Source of the DNA: Mesostigma viride
Lineage: Eukaryota > Streptophyta > Mesostigmatophyceae > Mesostigmatales > Mesostigmataceae
Length of the DNA: 30,000 nucleotides
Direction: 5' to 3'
Assembly: GCA_009746045.1 (NCBI GenBank)
Contig: RPFO01002308.1
Span: forward strand, 1-30,000
The notes under the pieces were generated by a model. It was not told the DNA's origin. It made no database searches and was given only the letters and a program-made list of their open reading frames with translations. The position numbers and the translations under genes were made by a program. Positions within the stretch are counted from its first letter, which is position 1. The number at the start of each line of letters is the position of its first letter. Below, one piece after another: positions 1-11,700 of this stretch.

Positions 1-1062
1 TTACTATCCATTTTCTAGCGCAATATTAGCCTGGGCAGTACATCACCGCAATTAGACTTGCTTTAGCGGCGGACGTCGCGCTGCCATGTCTCGCAGCCTT
101 TTTTCGTGCAAAGGGGAAAGCCGGGATGACATTCGCATGGCTGCCAGTGCCTCCTGACAAAACTATATTACAAGTGTGCCTATGGACTGACACCAAGAAA
201 GGAATGTACCAAGTGTTCACAAATTCGCTACGGGACAAACATAGTATCAAGCGGCACAACATGGAATCTTGCCTAGTATCCGTACGTACTAGGGCCAGGC
301 GCGGTGGCAGCCAGCGCCCCAGCTGCTACCTGCCGGCTGCAAAACTTGGCCTAGTCAGTGGCGGGGCCCCGGACACCTACCGGATGTGTCCGGACGGCCC
401 CTCGGCCTCCGGACAAATGCATCCGGACGGCCCGGCGGGCTCTGGACATTCGGACACAATTTTCGAATTCAGACCGTTAGCAGAAACACTGGTGGGGGGC
501 CCACAATCAATCTACAATACCATGCCAAATTTTATTACTTGAGGAGACGCCATTTCAACAAATACATGACAATTGATGCTCATTGTGAATGCGTTTCCAC
601 ATGAAATCATTACCATTTCATGCAATTTGGTCACTGGTGCGCTTTCCGCGTGCACTTTTCATTACTAGATTGCTTAAATTTATTAAAATTTATTAAAATT
701 TATTAACATTTATTAAAATTTATTCAAGTCGGGGTAAAATTGGCTGTTTTTGTCATAGTGTCATGCACTCGGAGGGTAAGCAAGTGAGACAAGTTGTAGA
801 TTATTTACAATTGCACAACCCTCTCCACGACCCCGCTAGTTCTATTTATAGAACGAATTATAATTATTGCCAAAATTGTGCACAAGCCTGTGCACAACCC
901 AACCAGTAATTCCCACTTGAACTTTGAATATTCAAGTGAATGCTCTGGAGACAGATGTACAGATCGATCTTTACTACAAATGTACACGAGTTCAGATCAA
1001 GTAAGCTATCTAACTATCTACTAACAGGCGTTTCTTTACAGGTGCCCGTCCGCTGGGCTTCT
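1..1062. other. No supported gene
   Basis: I see no convincing gene here; the open frames are short and lack recognisable motifs. Two small structures stand out. One is a degenerate direct repeat around 381-460 built on CCGGAC/GGCC, about 35 bp per unit and two units. The other is an inverted repeat at 272-293 with arms CCTAGTA and TACTAGG. The right part probably holds the 3' flank of the minus-strand exon that ends at 1063. Confidence 0.5.
676..724. repeat. AT-rich 10-bp tandem repeat
   Basis: About 4.9 copies of AAATTTATTA, one with a C in place of an A. It is a short AT minisatellite in otherwise mixed-composition DNA. No function can be assigned. Confidence 0.85.
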
Positions 1063-1829
1063 TTACACCCCCCTCCCGCTCATCTGCGCCAGCCTTCCTT
1101 TAGGTTTTCGTTTGCCCTGCCCTGCGGCTTGGTCTCCCCCCTTCTCTTGGAGTCGTGGGGAAGATCTGGTCGCTGGGGAAGATCTGGTCGCCAGGTACCC
1201 CTTGTCCATCCACCACTCCAAATACGTTCCCTCAGGTGGCTTGAAACAGTTCCGCATCTCGTCTTGTTGTACCTTGAAAATTATGTTGGGCATCGTCCCC
1301 TGCTCCCCATTAATCCAGATTCCCTTTTCGTCACACCCTTCTGCCCAAAATTTAACGTACCACACGCCCGTTTTATCCACCTTTCGAACGACTCCATGCA
1401 CCAGGAACGTGTCGACGTGGAAATCAGGCATGTGTGCCAGCTTCATTGGGTCTGCATTGAGTTTAGCCACCGAATCAGCAGCCCACGTGGGCTTCCACAA
1501 CGTATCAAGGCGCTGGGATTGGTTCTTCCGATACTGGCAAAATTCACCGCCGTGCTTGCACAATACCGAAACCGGACATCCAACAGGCGAGCGGGGCACG
1601 AGCCGTTTCCCCCCCCCCCCACCTTCCAGATTCTCCATCCAAGGCTGCCAACTTGGTGATGGCACTTTCTTGTCTAGTGGCTTGGGCTGGGTTGCGGTAA
1701 CTGTGACACGTCTTTGTGGCGCTTCCTCCTCAGGTTCCGATTCTTCCGATTCTTCCGAATCTTCCTCAAACCCTTTGGGTGGGCCGCCATGCGCGTCATC
1801 CTTTGGCGGCTCCTCTTCAGACTCGTCAC
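1063..1829 (-). CDS. Exon D (last exon) of a large unknown gene
   Basis: This open frame has no ATG near its upstream end: the first in-frame Met is about residue 76 of the open frame, and the frame otherwise opens at a TTG. That fits an internal or last exon. A splice acceptor, CACACACAG followed by GTGACGAG, puts the exon start at 1829, with a branch-like CTAAT upstream. The encoded 255 residues begin with a strongly acidic stretch (ESEEEPP, EEDSEESEESEPEEE), then a basic and proline region, a G5 run from a 12-bp C tract at about 1609-1620, then a compact part with several Trp and Cys (WYVKFWAEGCDEKGIWIN). I recognise no family. The phase (1) matches exon C after one frame correction, and the donor lies across a transposon at 3640. 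The stop codon is at 1063-1065. Confidence 0.65.
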
Positions 1830-3640
1830 CTGTGTGTGGGACAAGCAATGACGAGCGGCGCAATTAGTTATCATTACAATCGCAAATCAAACTTGGGAAT
1901 ATGCAAACATCATAATTTAACCCCTAAATGGTCTTGCTGCCGATTTTCCGCCAAAAATCGAGTTCCAGCCGATGCATCGGCCCCTTCTCGGGGACCAGAT
2001 GCCGCGAAATCTATTGAGAATTAGGAAACGTTTAGCTGAGAAGATCGAAAGTTTATAAAATTCTTCACAGCATGGTACTAGGGTTTGCATACTTTTGACA
2101 AAGTTATAGAGGTGTTCTGGCCGGTCAAAGTACAAGGGGTCAGGGTACTTATTCACGTACAACGTGCATTCCGGAAAACGACGACCTGGCCATGGCGGCT
2201 TGCGCCCACGCATGGCATTTACGTTTGCGTTCGAATTTTCTGTCCAAACTTAGGATATTGATTTTAAACGTCCTAAAGATCATACAGGCCAATTTTTGGT
2301 TCGCGGGAATGCCATTTGATAGGTGTCGGCAGCGTTCTTGCTGGAAAAAACTGCGATCAGGCCGGACGATAGAAACGTTGACAGCAATACCTTTCCGGCG
2401 TACTTTAAAGGATATATCGGTTTCTTTTTACTTTTTATGATACATAGTAGTCGTAAACGTGCAAGGGTGGCCAGAAATCGCCGAATCCAGCGGCCATGCT
2501 GCACAGCTTTGGTGTGCCGAAATGCGCCATTTTGCGGCCACCGCCTGGGCCAAGGTAACGCCATCCATGCCTGGTAAAGCTTAAGCATCGTTTTCCTATC
2601 GATGTTTTACATTTATATATACGTTCTAGCTTGTGTAGCACATTCTTTTTGCACTATTCATGCTCTTTCTTGACCCTGGCCTGGCCCCTTTCTAAAACAC
2701 CATTCTTAGATGCTTCCCTCAGTCAGTTGACCTGCCACAGGGTGATGGTGATAAGTTTTAGAGGCTGTATGGGTTTGAATACCTCCATATATGTTTGTTA
2801 TACATTTCCCATACACATATTGCATGAGTGTGAGGCAGTTGGCTGGTCTCTGTGGCATCATCAAGCACGTAACTGGTGAGTAAAAGCTTCCCATTGACAG
2901 CATGTGCCACCAGGTATGCTGGCCATCACCTGGCAAGCTATAGCAGCTTAGGCCTAGTTTATCCTTGCTAGGGCAGGCTGAAATAGGCTCAACACCACTA
3001 GTTTGTTGGTGGCTGCCTCCTAGAATGCATGCCTTGCGTAGGGTGTCCGTACCACGTTACCTACGTGCATGGACAAGGTGGCACCTGCACATAGGTGCCA
3101 TGTAAGGGCAGTGTGATGATGCAGTTATGTTTCCCCATCATTGTGGAAGGGAAATGTATTGTTTGGCATGGTTGGTGGCCATATTAGGAGGTCGTATGCC
3201 CACCCCTACTCCCTTGGTTGCTTTTTACCAACGGTACCCCTATGGGCTGTACTGGGTGTAACTGCTGGTATACCCACCCAAATGATGACCCCAATGGCTC
3301 AAACTGTTCAGCAACTAATTGTTTATCATCCCTGAAGTGGTAGGTGCCTAGGTCTTATAACATAATTCAAAATGCACATTCTACCAAAAATGAAAACGCG
3401 CGTCTTGACCCCCCTGACTTTGACGGCAGTTAAACATGGCCTACCCTGCATATATGTGAGGTTGTGATACACCAACCCGAAGGGCAACTCATGGACATGC
3501 TTGGCCCCCAAGGACAGCCATTGGATATGGGTAGGTTGGATGGCATCTGGTTTGCAAAATTGTGAAGATCCAGCCGATTTATCGGCAGGATCTCAGACCA
3601 TTTAGGGGTTAACCGACCATATTCACTCAGATTAACTTAC
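1830..3640 (-). other. Intron containing a transposable element
   Basis: The minus strand shows a consensus donor AAAGG|GTAAGT with intron base 1 at 3640, and an acceptor CACACACAG with its last base at 1830. Without the 1,692-bp insertion (element plus one TTAA) the intron would be 119 bp, an ordinary size. A possible branch site, AACTAAT, lies about 40 bases before the acceptor. The intron links the end of the open frame at 3641 with the ATG-less frame at 1829. The frame reading TCA AAG G at the donor joins GT GAC GAG at the acceptor. This is inferred from sequence only. Confidence 0.6.
1917..3612. mobile_element. piggyBac-like element with TTAA target duplications
   Basis: TTAA at 1917-1920 and 3609-3612 flank perfect 14-bp inverted termini: CCCCTAAATGGTCT at 1921-1934 and its complement at 3595-3608. 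A TTAA duplication next to CCC-starting termini is the hallmark of the piggyBac superfamily. Inside each end is a GCCGAT...ATCGGC palindrome (1968-1981 and 3573-3586), probably a subterminal binding or hairpin site. The 1,688-bp body has no long frame, so the element is non-autonomous or decayed. A minus-strand frame near 2880-2936 reads MGSFYSPVTCL, faintly like the MD-FYTS segment of piggyBac DDE transposases but with Gly for the catalytic-type Asp. I treat that as a weak hint only. Confidence 0.75.
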
Positions 3641-6047
3641 CCTTTGACAGATGACTAGCCGTTGCTCTTGATCGAACGTGCCCGCCAGGCGAAAGGAGCT
3701 TTTTGCAGTAGTCGACGGCACGCCCCAACATCCCCCCCCGACGCCCCGAATTCCCCTTCGAGCCTCCCTCCCCTCCCCCCCCTCCTTCCCCCCTTCCCCC
3801 GATGCGCCGGTCGACCCGCCCCCCTCTCCGCCCTTCCCCCTTCCCCCGATGCGCCGGTTGACCCGCCCCCCTCTCCACCCTTCTCTCCCCCCCCTCTCCG
3901 CCCTTGGACCCGCCCCCCTCTCCGCCCTTTGACCCGCCCCCCTCTCCACCCTTTGACCCGCCCCCCTCTCCGCCCTTCGACCCGCCCCCCTCTCCGCCCT
4001 TCGACCCCCTCCCCTCTCCGCCCTTCTCTCCGCCCCCCTCTCCGTCCTTCGACCCCCTCCCCTCTCCGCCCTTCGACCCGCCCCCCTCTCCGTCCTTCGA
4101 CCCCCCCCTCTCCGCCCTTCGACCCCCCCCCTCTCCGCCCTTCGACCCGCCCCCCTCTCCGTCCTTCGACCCCCCCCTCTCCGCCCTTCGACCCGCCCCC
4201 CTCTCCGCCCTTCGAACCCCCCCCTCTCCGTCCTTCGACCCGCCCCCTTATCACCACCCTCATTCCCGCCCCCCTCATCATCGCCGGCACCATCATCACC
4301 AACCTCCTCCCCATCATCACCCCCATGTGACCCGACATCCTCATCATCCCCCATTGAGACGTCTTCGGCCGCGGGGGTCTCCGAGGCGGCGCGCTTCCGG
4401 CGTTTCTTTTTGGTGCCAGCGCCTGCCGTCTCCAGCGGACGCTTCTGGGCTGCACCCGCAATTTCCTTGCCCGAACGGCCGTTGGGATTGGAAATATCCT
4501 CCCCCTCAGGCCGCTTCCCAAGTACCTTCAGAAGGACCTTAAACCCATCCACCTGCTCCTTTGACCCAATGAAGATCACGGGTGGGTTGAAGAATCCCGT
4601 GAAATCGCTTAGGTACGACGACCAGTCGTCCTTCACACCATTGAAATCTCCACAATCCTTCGCCGCCTTCCAGTCCCTTTTCTCCACCCACGCACCCGTT
4701 CGACCCTTCAACAATTCCTCATCATTCCACAGCTTCGCGTGGTGTTCCAAATTCAGCAGCAATATCCCATTCTTGATATCCGGCTGGTTCACCCCCCCTT
4801 CCTCTTCGCAACAAATTCGAACCCCTCCATTGCATTAAGTACCACTTGAGCCAACCGTGTCGGCCCATCGCTTTTCTCCCACGCGAAAGTCTTCATCATG
4901 AACTCACAGGTCGTTTCCCCGTCAGACCCGTAAACTTTCTTAGAAATCCACGGGCCCTGCTGCTCGATTTCGGATGCCAGCTCCTCCGACCCAAACTTCC
5001 GCGGGGGTTCCCGCTTCTCCCCCACCTTTTTTTGGCGACCCGACTGGACGTCCTCTGCCTCCGCATGTTCGGCTTGGCCTTCCTCCGGCACAGCCCCCGT
5101 CACCGCCACAGCCCCCGCCACAGGCTGTACGGGTTGGGGCACCACAGCCTGTTCGGTTGGGGGTTCGGGCGCAATCAGGACCCACCATTTCGTTTCCTCC
5201 TTGTGGGTCGTCCAAAAATTCGTCCTCTCCAGCAGTGCAAGTGGGAAGGTGGAATCGTCCCTCCCCGTTGGCCTGATAACCGCCCTTAGTCTCTTGGCAG
5301 CTACAGCGACCGTATCGGCCACCCTCTCAAGGGCGCTGTCGGCTTCCGAAGGCTGCATCGGCAACCAGCCGAGGTGGCGTGGTTCGGGGTATTTCCCCAA
5401 ATCGCGGTTGTAGATCAGGAAAAGCTGGACAATCACCTCGCAGAAGATCTTGGCCATGTATGTCAGGTCATACAAGCACTGAGGAGGAACGTGTTTGGCC
5501 TTCACGGTTGCCATGATAGACGGCCAGAATCGAAAGCGGGCTAGACTCCTCCACCCTTCCTGTTTGATCCCCCCCCCTTCCTCATCACCCTTCCCTCCCC
5601 GTCCAGCTTGTCCGCTGCCACGATGTCCAGAAACTCTGCAAGCTCCTTGGCCACCTTGTCCTCAATCGGCATTCCACATCTACTGTCGTCGTTCGGAGCG
5701 ACCGTTTCATCCTTCACAGCCGAGATGAAGTCGTAGACTTGGGTTTTCTCCGATTCGGACAAACCACCCTCGTTCAATCGCCCTCCAACCCGCTCCTCAC
5801 CACCCTCCTCCCCCTCCCCGTCCTTCCTTGCCTTCTCAGTGCTGCTTGAAACCCCATGAATCAAATTCCATATTTCTTTCTGGTCCTGAAGGGGCACCTC
5901 CGGCTTATCCCAGGATTCCTCCATGTGCGTCTTGAAATAGTTGTGCACTTCCAGCAGCGCCGTCCCCCTCGACTTTTTGGAAACGGCCTCGTCTTCTGCA
6001 TTCAGCCCCCCTCCGATCAGGGCAACCCTCCGATGCGCCTCTCTCCC
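3641..6047 (-). CDS. Exon C of a large unknown gene; three apparent frame breaks
   Basis: Three overlapping minus-strand frames (6071-5541, 5514-4789, 4792-3632) read as one protein if one G is added to the G9 run at about 5569-5577 and one to the G7 run at about 4792-4798. The middle frame then continues without a stop on both sides. The third frame opens at GTG, not ATG, so it is not an independent gene. Content in order: a charged region rich in Glu and Lys; a part with hydrophobic segments (MAKIFCEVIVQLFLIYNRD) and Trp pairs (FWTTHKEETKWW); an Ala/Val/Pro/Glu linker; a globular-looking part (FFNPPVIFIGSKEQ); a basic KKKRRKR likely nuclear signal; an acidic Asp/Glu/Gly stretch; then an Arg/Gly-rich tract. 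The start is either the acceptor ATGCAG|GGGAGA at 6047 or an ATG at 6053. The end is the donor GTAAGT at 3640. No known family was recognised. Confidence 0.6.
3720..4250 (-). repeat. Coding G-rich minisatellite (Arg/Gly-rich tract)
   Basis: About 20 copies of a 21-24-bp unit; on the plus strand the pattern is GACCCGCCCCCCTCTCCGCC followed by a few bases. On the minus strand it encodes RG-rich blocks such as EGRRGGR and RRAERG, reminiscent of RGG boxes. Units of 23 bp shift the frame, and none of the three frames contains a stop across the array, so the true frame is uncertain. A net shift of one base inside it is needed to reach the splice donor in phase. Confidence 0.8.
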
Positions 6048-6710
6048 CTGCATGCATGAAATGTGGATCACAGTGTTTGAGACAAAAAACGGTCATACAA
6101 CACACGACCTGACATTTTGTCCTTACACTTTGGAAGATCGGCCGTTCCCGAACAAAAATCACACCCTAATTTCCAGGTTCCAACGGCCGTTGGCGCAAGA
6201 AAAATCACACCCTAATTTCCAGGTTCCAACGGCCGTTGGCGCAAGAAAAATCACACCCTAATTTCCAGGTTCCAACGGCCGTTGGCGCAAGAAAAATCAC
6301 ACACTAATTTCCAGGTTCCAACGGCCGTTGGCGCAAGAAAAATCACACCCTACTTTCCAGGTTCCAACGGCCGTTGGCGAATGAAAAATAACACGGTAAT
6401 TTCCAGGTTCCAACGGCCGTTGGCGCAAGAAAAATCACACCCTAATTTCCAGGTTCCAACGGCCGTTGGCGCAAGAAAAATCACACACTAATTTCCAGGT
6501 TCCAACGGCCGTTGGCGCAAGAAAAATCACACCCTACTTTCCAGGTTCCAACGGCCGTTGGCGAAGAAAAATAACACGGTAATTTCCAGGTTCCAACGGC
6601 CGTTGGCGCAAGAAAAATCACACCCTAATTTCCAGGTTCCAACGGCCGTTGGCGAAAGAAAATAACATCTAGTGCCTAAAACGTTCCCACACCCGATCCG
6701 TTATATTTAC
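6048..6710 (-). other. Probable intron between exons B and C
   Basis: The minus strand has AAAAG|GTAAAT with intron base 1 at 6710 and ATGCATGCAG|GGGAGA with its last base at 6048. Both sites are in phase 0, so exon B would join exon C with the frame kept. The 663-bp intron is filled by the 46-bp repeat array. The alternative is two genes: exon B reading on for 13 codons to a TAG at 6669-6671, and the next gene starting at the ATG at 6053. Confidence 0.45.
6161..6663. repeat. 46-bp tandem repeat array 1 with palindromic core
   Basis: Eleven units of about 46 bp, each carrying CCAACGGCCGTTGG followed by CGCAAGAAAAATCACACC and CTAATTTCCAGGTT. Unit variants (CACCCTAATT, CACACTAATT, CACCCTACTT, CACGGTAATT) recur in the same order twice, at about 6227-6410 and 6411-6594. 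The array has therefore grown by copying blocks of four units. There are no unique spacers. Confidence 0.95.
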
Positions 6711-7865
6711 CTTTTGCGTCCGCATGTCCTTCATGGGCGGGATCAGTGCTTCCCCCTCCACCTCCCAGCCCTTGAGCACGTCCAGATTGGTGTACTTGAA
6801 CTTCTCCGCGTCCCTCACCAACCCCCTCCACAAATCAAACGCCTCGTCGGTTGTCTCCACGAACTTGCCCTTTTGTTTACCCGCAATCTCGCCAGCTATC
6901 GCAGTACTCACTTGCTCGTCAGAGCCCTCGAAAATCACGGACTTCAACATCTGCGTGTAGTGGTTGCCGTCCAGCACGGCAAACTGCACAAACACGCAAG
7001 GCGTCTGGTCTGGAAATTTACCCTTAAGGCCGGCATGGTCCGAGATGTTCAAGCTCCCCATCGCGGATTTCGTCAGGTCAACTACTGCCTGACGCTCAGA
7101 TTCATTTGACCACTCGGACGGATCCAACTCCATGGTGATCAACTCGTCTGAGCAAGCGGCCGCCATGTCCTTCAGGGAGTCCGTCCGGAGAATGGACATG
7201 GCTTCCTCGGCCGTTGGCGAACGATAGTATCCGAACCTCTGCACGGCACGGTCACTGTCGTCCCCCGTCAGTATTTTAATGTGGTAAGAAACCATTTCAC
7301 TCCTCTGCACCCATAAATTGTAGAGACCTGGATCACGGTCTGCCAGCACCTGCCACGCAAACCGGAAGATCGGCACGGCACATTTTGCTTTTGTCAGACT
7401 TGTGCCGGCCCCCACGAACCACGGCGCGAGCCCCCTACAATTCCGCACCGTCACCGTCCGATGCCGCATGAGTTCCGGGAGTTGGCACAAGTTCTCCGTG
7501 GGGGCCCGTACTTGAGTCGCAATCGCGGACCCCCCCACGATGTCGACATCGTCTGGAACTAGGCGTATCTTCTGCCGCAGATGAAACGCCGCCTGTATGG
7601 TGTCAGTTAGATTCTTGTCGTGCACTTGAGAGGACGGCGCTGGCTCCCAGGAGTCCAAAATGCTGGGCTTCGCATTTCCAGCACGTGTCGTCAGCAGCCC
7701 CTTCCTCTCAAAGGTCTTCACAATAACCGACCATAAGTCGGTGCCCGGTGCTCGTTGGCGCCAGTCCTCAAAAAATGTTGTGAGATGCCTTTCCGCACAC
7801 CCATGTTCAATCTTGTAAGCCCACTTCTCCCGCTCTTCCTCCGTTCTCTGCCTTGACGGACGCCC
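6711..7865 (-). CDS. Exon B of a large unknown gene (or a separate 405-residue gene, 7886-6669)
   Basis: An open frame of 385 codons between a good acceptor and a donor. The acceptor region has a branch-like TACTGAC, a T-rich tract and GATCAG|GGGCGT at 7866/7865. The donor is AAAAG|GTAAAT at 6711/6710. As a free-standing gene it would start at ATG 7886 and stop at 6669. The protein is soluble-looking and mixed alpha/beta by composition, with segments such as DDVDIVGGSAIATQVRAP, CRGLAPWFVGAG and FPDQTPCVFVQFAVLDG, but no motif I can assign to a family. There is no signal peptide or membrane segment. It is sandwiched between two arrays of the same 46-bp repeat. No frame break was seen in its 1.2 kb, unlike its neighbours. 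Confidence 0.65.
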
Positions 7866-7914
7866 CTGATCACATGCAAAAAACATACAGATAGCCGGAA
7901 GGTCAGTACTATGT

Positions 7915-8488
7915 TCCAACGGCCGTCGCCGGAAAAATAACACCCTAATTTCCAGGTTTCAACGGCCGTTGGCGCATGAAAATCACACCCTAATTTCCAG
8001 GTTCCAACGGCCGTTGGCGACAGAAAAATCACACCCTAATTTCCAGGTTCCAACGGCCGTTGGCGCGAGAAAAATGAAACCCTAATTTCCAGGTTCCAAC
8101 GGCCGTTGGCACGAGAAAAATCACACCCTATTTTCCAGGTTCCAACGGCCGTTGGCGCAAGAAAAATGACACCCTAATTTCCAGTTTCCAACGGCCGTTG
8201 GCGCGAGAAAAATGAAACCTTCATTTCCAGGTTCCAACGGCCGTTGGCGCAAGAAAAATAACACCCTAATTTCCAGGTTCCAACGGCCGTTGGCGCATGA
8301 AAATCACACCCTAATTTACAGGTTCCAACGGCCGTTGGCGCATGAAAATCACACCCTAATTTACAGGTTCCAACGGCCGTTGGCGCATGAAAATCACACC
8401 CTAATTTCCAGGTTCCGACGGCCGTTGGGCAAAAAAAAAATAACACCCTAATTTCCAAATTGCAACGGCCGTTGGCGCAAGAAAATCA
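7915..8488. repeat. 46-bp tandem repeat array 2
   Basis: About 13 units of the 46-bp repeat in the same orientation as array 1. The first (CGGCCGTCGCC) and twelfth (CGACGGCCGTTGGG) palindromes are diverged. Some units read GAAACCCTAATT, which contains the plant telo-box AAACCCTAA. The last unit runs into the hexanucleotide satellite. Confidence 0.95.
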
Positions 8489-8496
8489 AGCAAGAA

Positions 8497-8772
8497 AAGG
8501 CCAAGGCCAAGGCCAAGGCCAAGGCCAAGGCCAAGGCCAAGGCCAAGGCCAAGGCCAAGGCCAAGGCCAAGGCCAAGGCCAAGGCCAAGGCCAAGGCCAA
8601 GGCCAAGGCCAAGGCCAAGGCCAAGGCCAAGGCCAAGGCCAAGGCCAAGGCCAAGGCCAAGGCCAAGGCCAAGGCCAAGGCCAAGGCCAAGGCCAAGGCC
8701 AAGGCCAAGGCCAAGGCCAAGGCCAAGGCCAAGGCCAAGGCCAAGGCCAAGGCCAAGGCCAAGGCCAAGGCC
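8497..8772. repeat. (AAGGCC)46 block
   Basis: Exactly 46 perfect hexamers with no interruption, joined directly to the AAGGAC satellite. The two blocks differ by one base per unit (C for A), which suggests one origin and separate homogenisation. Confidence 0.97.
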
Positions 8773-11700
8773 AAGGACAAGGACAAGGACAAGGACAAGG
8801 ACAAGGACAAGGACAAGGACAAGGACAAGGACAAGGACAAGGACAAGGACAAGGACAAGGACAAGGACAAGGACAAGGACAAGGACAAGGACAAGGACAA
8901 GGACAAGGACAAGGACAAGGACAAGGACAAGGACAAGGACAAGGACAAGGACAAGGACAAGGACAAGGACAAGGACAAGGACAAGGACAAGGACAAGGAC
9001 AAGGACAAGGACAAGGACAAGGACAAGGACAAGGACAAGGACAAGGACAAGGACAAGGACAAGGACAAGGTGCTGGCACAAGGACAAGGACAAGGACAAG
9101 GACAAGGACAAGGACAAGGACAAGGACAAGGACAAGGACAAGGACAAGGACAAGGTGCTGGACAAGGACAAGGACAAGGACAAGGACAAGGACAAGGACA
9201 AGGACAAGGACAAGGACAAGGACAAGGACAAGGACAAGGACAAGGACAAGGACAAGGACAAGGACAAGGACAAGGACAAGGACAAGGACAAGGACAAGGA
9301 CAAGGACAAGGACAAGGACAAGGACAAGGACAAGGACAAGGACAAGGACAAGGACAAGGACAAGGACAAGGACAAGGACAAGGACAAGGACGAGGACAAG
9401 GACAAGGACAAGACAAGGACAAGGACAAGGACAAGGACAAGGACAAGGACAAGGACAAGGACAAGGACAAGGACAAGGACAAGGACAAGGACAAGGACAA
9501 GGACAAGGACAAGGTGCTGGACAAGGACAAGGACAAGGACAAGGACAAGGACAAGGACAAGGACAAGGACAAGGACAAGGACAAGGACAAGGACAAGGAC
9601 AAGGACAAGGACAAGGACAAGGACAAGGACAAGGACAAGGACAAGGACAAGGACAAGGACAAGGACAAGGACAAGGACAAGGACAAGGACAAGGACAAGG
9701 ACAAGGACAAGGACAAGGACAAGGACAAGGACAAGGACAAGGACAAGGACAAGGACAAGGACAAGGACAAGGACAAGGACAAGGACAAGGACAAGGACAA
9801 GGACAAGGACAAGGACAAGGACAAGGTGCTGGCACAAGGACAAGGACAAGGACAAGGACAAGGACAAGGACAAGGACAAGGACAAGGACAAGGACAAGGA
9901 CAAGGACAAGGACAAGGACAAGGACAAGGACAAGGACAAGGACAAGGACAAGGACAAGGACAAGGACAAGGACAAGGACAAGGACAAGGACAAGGACAAG
10001 GACAAGGACAAGGTGCTGGACAAGGACAAGGACAAGGACAAGGTGCTGGACAAGGACAAGGACAAGGACAAGGACAAGGACAAGGACAAGGACAAGGACA
10101 AGGACAAGGACAAGGACAAGGACAAGGACAAGGACAAGGACAAGGACAAGGACAAGGACAAGGACAAGGACAAGGTGCTGGCACAAGGACAAGGTGCTGG
10201 ACAAGGACAAGGTGCTGGCACAAGGACAAGGACAAGGACAAGGACAAGGACAAGGACAAGGACAAGGACAAGGACAAGGACAAGGACAAGGACAAGGTGC
10301 TGGACAAGGACAAGGACAAGGACAAGGTGCTGGCACAAGGACAAGGACAAGGACAAGGACAAGGACAAGGACAAGGACAAGGACAAGGACAAGGACAAGG
10401 ACAAGGACAAGGACAAGGACAAGGACAAGGACAAGGACAAGGACAAGGACAAGGACAAGGACAAGGACAAGGACAAGGTGCTGGCACAAGGACAAGGACA
10501 AGGACAAGGACAAGGACAAGGACAAGGACAAGGACAAGGACAAGGACAAGGACAAGGACAAGGACAAGGACAAGGACAAGGACAAGGACAAGGACAAGGA
10601 CAAGGACAAGGACAAGGACAAGGACAAGGACAAGGACAAGGACAAGGACAAGGACAAGGACAAGGACAAGGACAAGGACAAGGACAAGGACAAGGACAAG
10701 GACAAGGACAAGGACAAGGACAAGGACAAGGACAAGGACAAGGACAAGGACAAGGACAAGGACAAGGACAAGGACAAGGACAAGGACAAGGACAAGGACA
10801 AGGACAAGGACAAGGACAAGGACAAGGACAAGGACAAGGACAAGGACAAGGACAAGGACAAGGTGCTGGCACAAGGACAAGGACAAGGACAAGGACAAGG
10901 ACAAGGACAAGGACAAGGACAAGGACAAGGACAAGGACAGGACGAGGACGAGGACAAGGACAAGGACAAGGACGAGGACGAGGACAGGACAAGGACAAGG
11001 ACAAGGACAAGGACAAGGACAAGGACAAGGACAAGGACAAGGACAAGGACAAGGACAAGGACAAGGACAAGGACAAGGACAAGGACAAGGACAAGGACAA
11101 GGACAAGGACAAGGACAAGGACAAGGACAAGGACAAGGACAAGGACAAGGACAAGGACAAGGACAAGGACAAGGACAAGGACAAGGACAAGGACAAGGAC
11201 AAGGACAAGGACAAGGACAAGGACAAGGACAAGGACAAGGACAAGGACAAGGACAAGGACAAGGACAAGGACAAGGACAAGGACAAGGACAAGGACAAGG
11301 ACAAGGACAAGGACAAGGACAAGGACAAGGACAAGGACAAGGACAAGGACAAGGACAAGGACAAGGACAAGGACAAGGACAAGGTGCTGGACAAGGACAA
11401 GGACAAGGACAAGGACAAGGACAAGGACAAGGACAAGGACAAGGACAAGGACAAGGACAAGGACAAGGACAAGGACAAGGACAAGGACAAGGACAAGGAC
11501 AAGGACAAGGACAAGGACAAGGACAAGGACAAGGACAAGGACAAGGACAAGGACAAGGACAAGGACAAGGACAAGGACAAGGACAAGGACAAGGACAAGG
11601 ACAAGGACAAGGACAAGGACAAGGACAAGGACAAGGACAAGGACAAGGACAAGGACAAGGACAAGGACAAGGACAAGGACAAGGACAAGGACAAGGACAA

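Noticed and set aside
1040-1659. Plus-strand coding frames opposite exon D, with an acceptor-like TTTCTTTACAG at 1031-1041
   Set aside because: The frames are shadows of the minus-strand exon, and the composition (Pro/Leu/Arg rich, no motif) does not look like a real protein.
2706-2936. A piggyBac transposase gene
   Set aside because: Only a short MGSFYS-like stretch is suggestive, the key Asp is absent and no long frame surrounds it.
4789-5514. ATGA-like overlap of two minus-strand frames, as in bacterial operons
   Set aside because: The second frame opens with GTG, not ATG, and the overlap sits on a G7 run; a single frame-shifted exon explains it better.
8070-8090. Telomere sequence (CCCTAA in the 46-bp unit)
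   Set aside because: CCCTAA occurs once per 46-bp unit and is not tandem; it is better described as a telo-box-like motif.
6161-8488. CRISPR-like look of the regular palindromic repeats
   Set aside because: Units are tandem copies along their full length, with no unique spacers and no cas genes, and the setting is eukaryotic.
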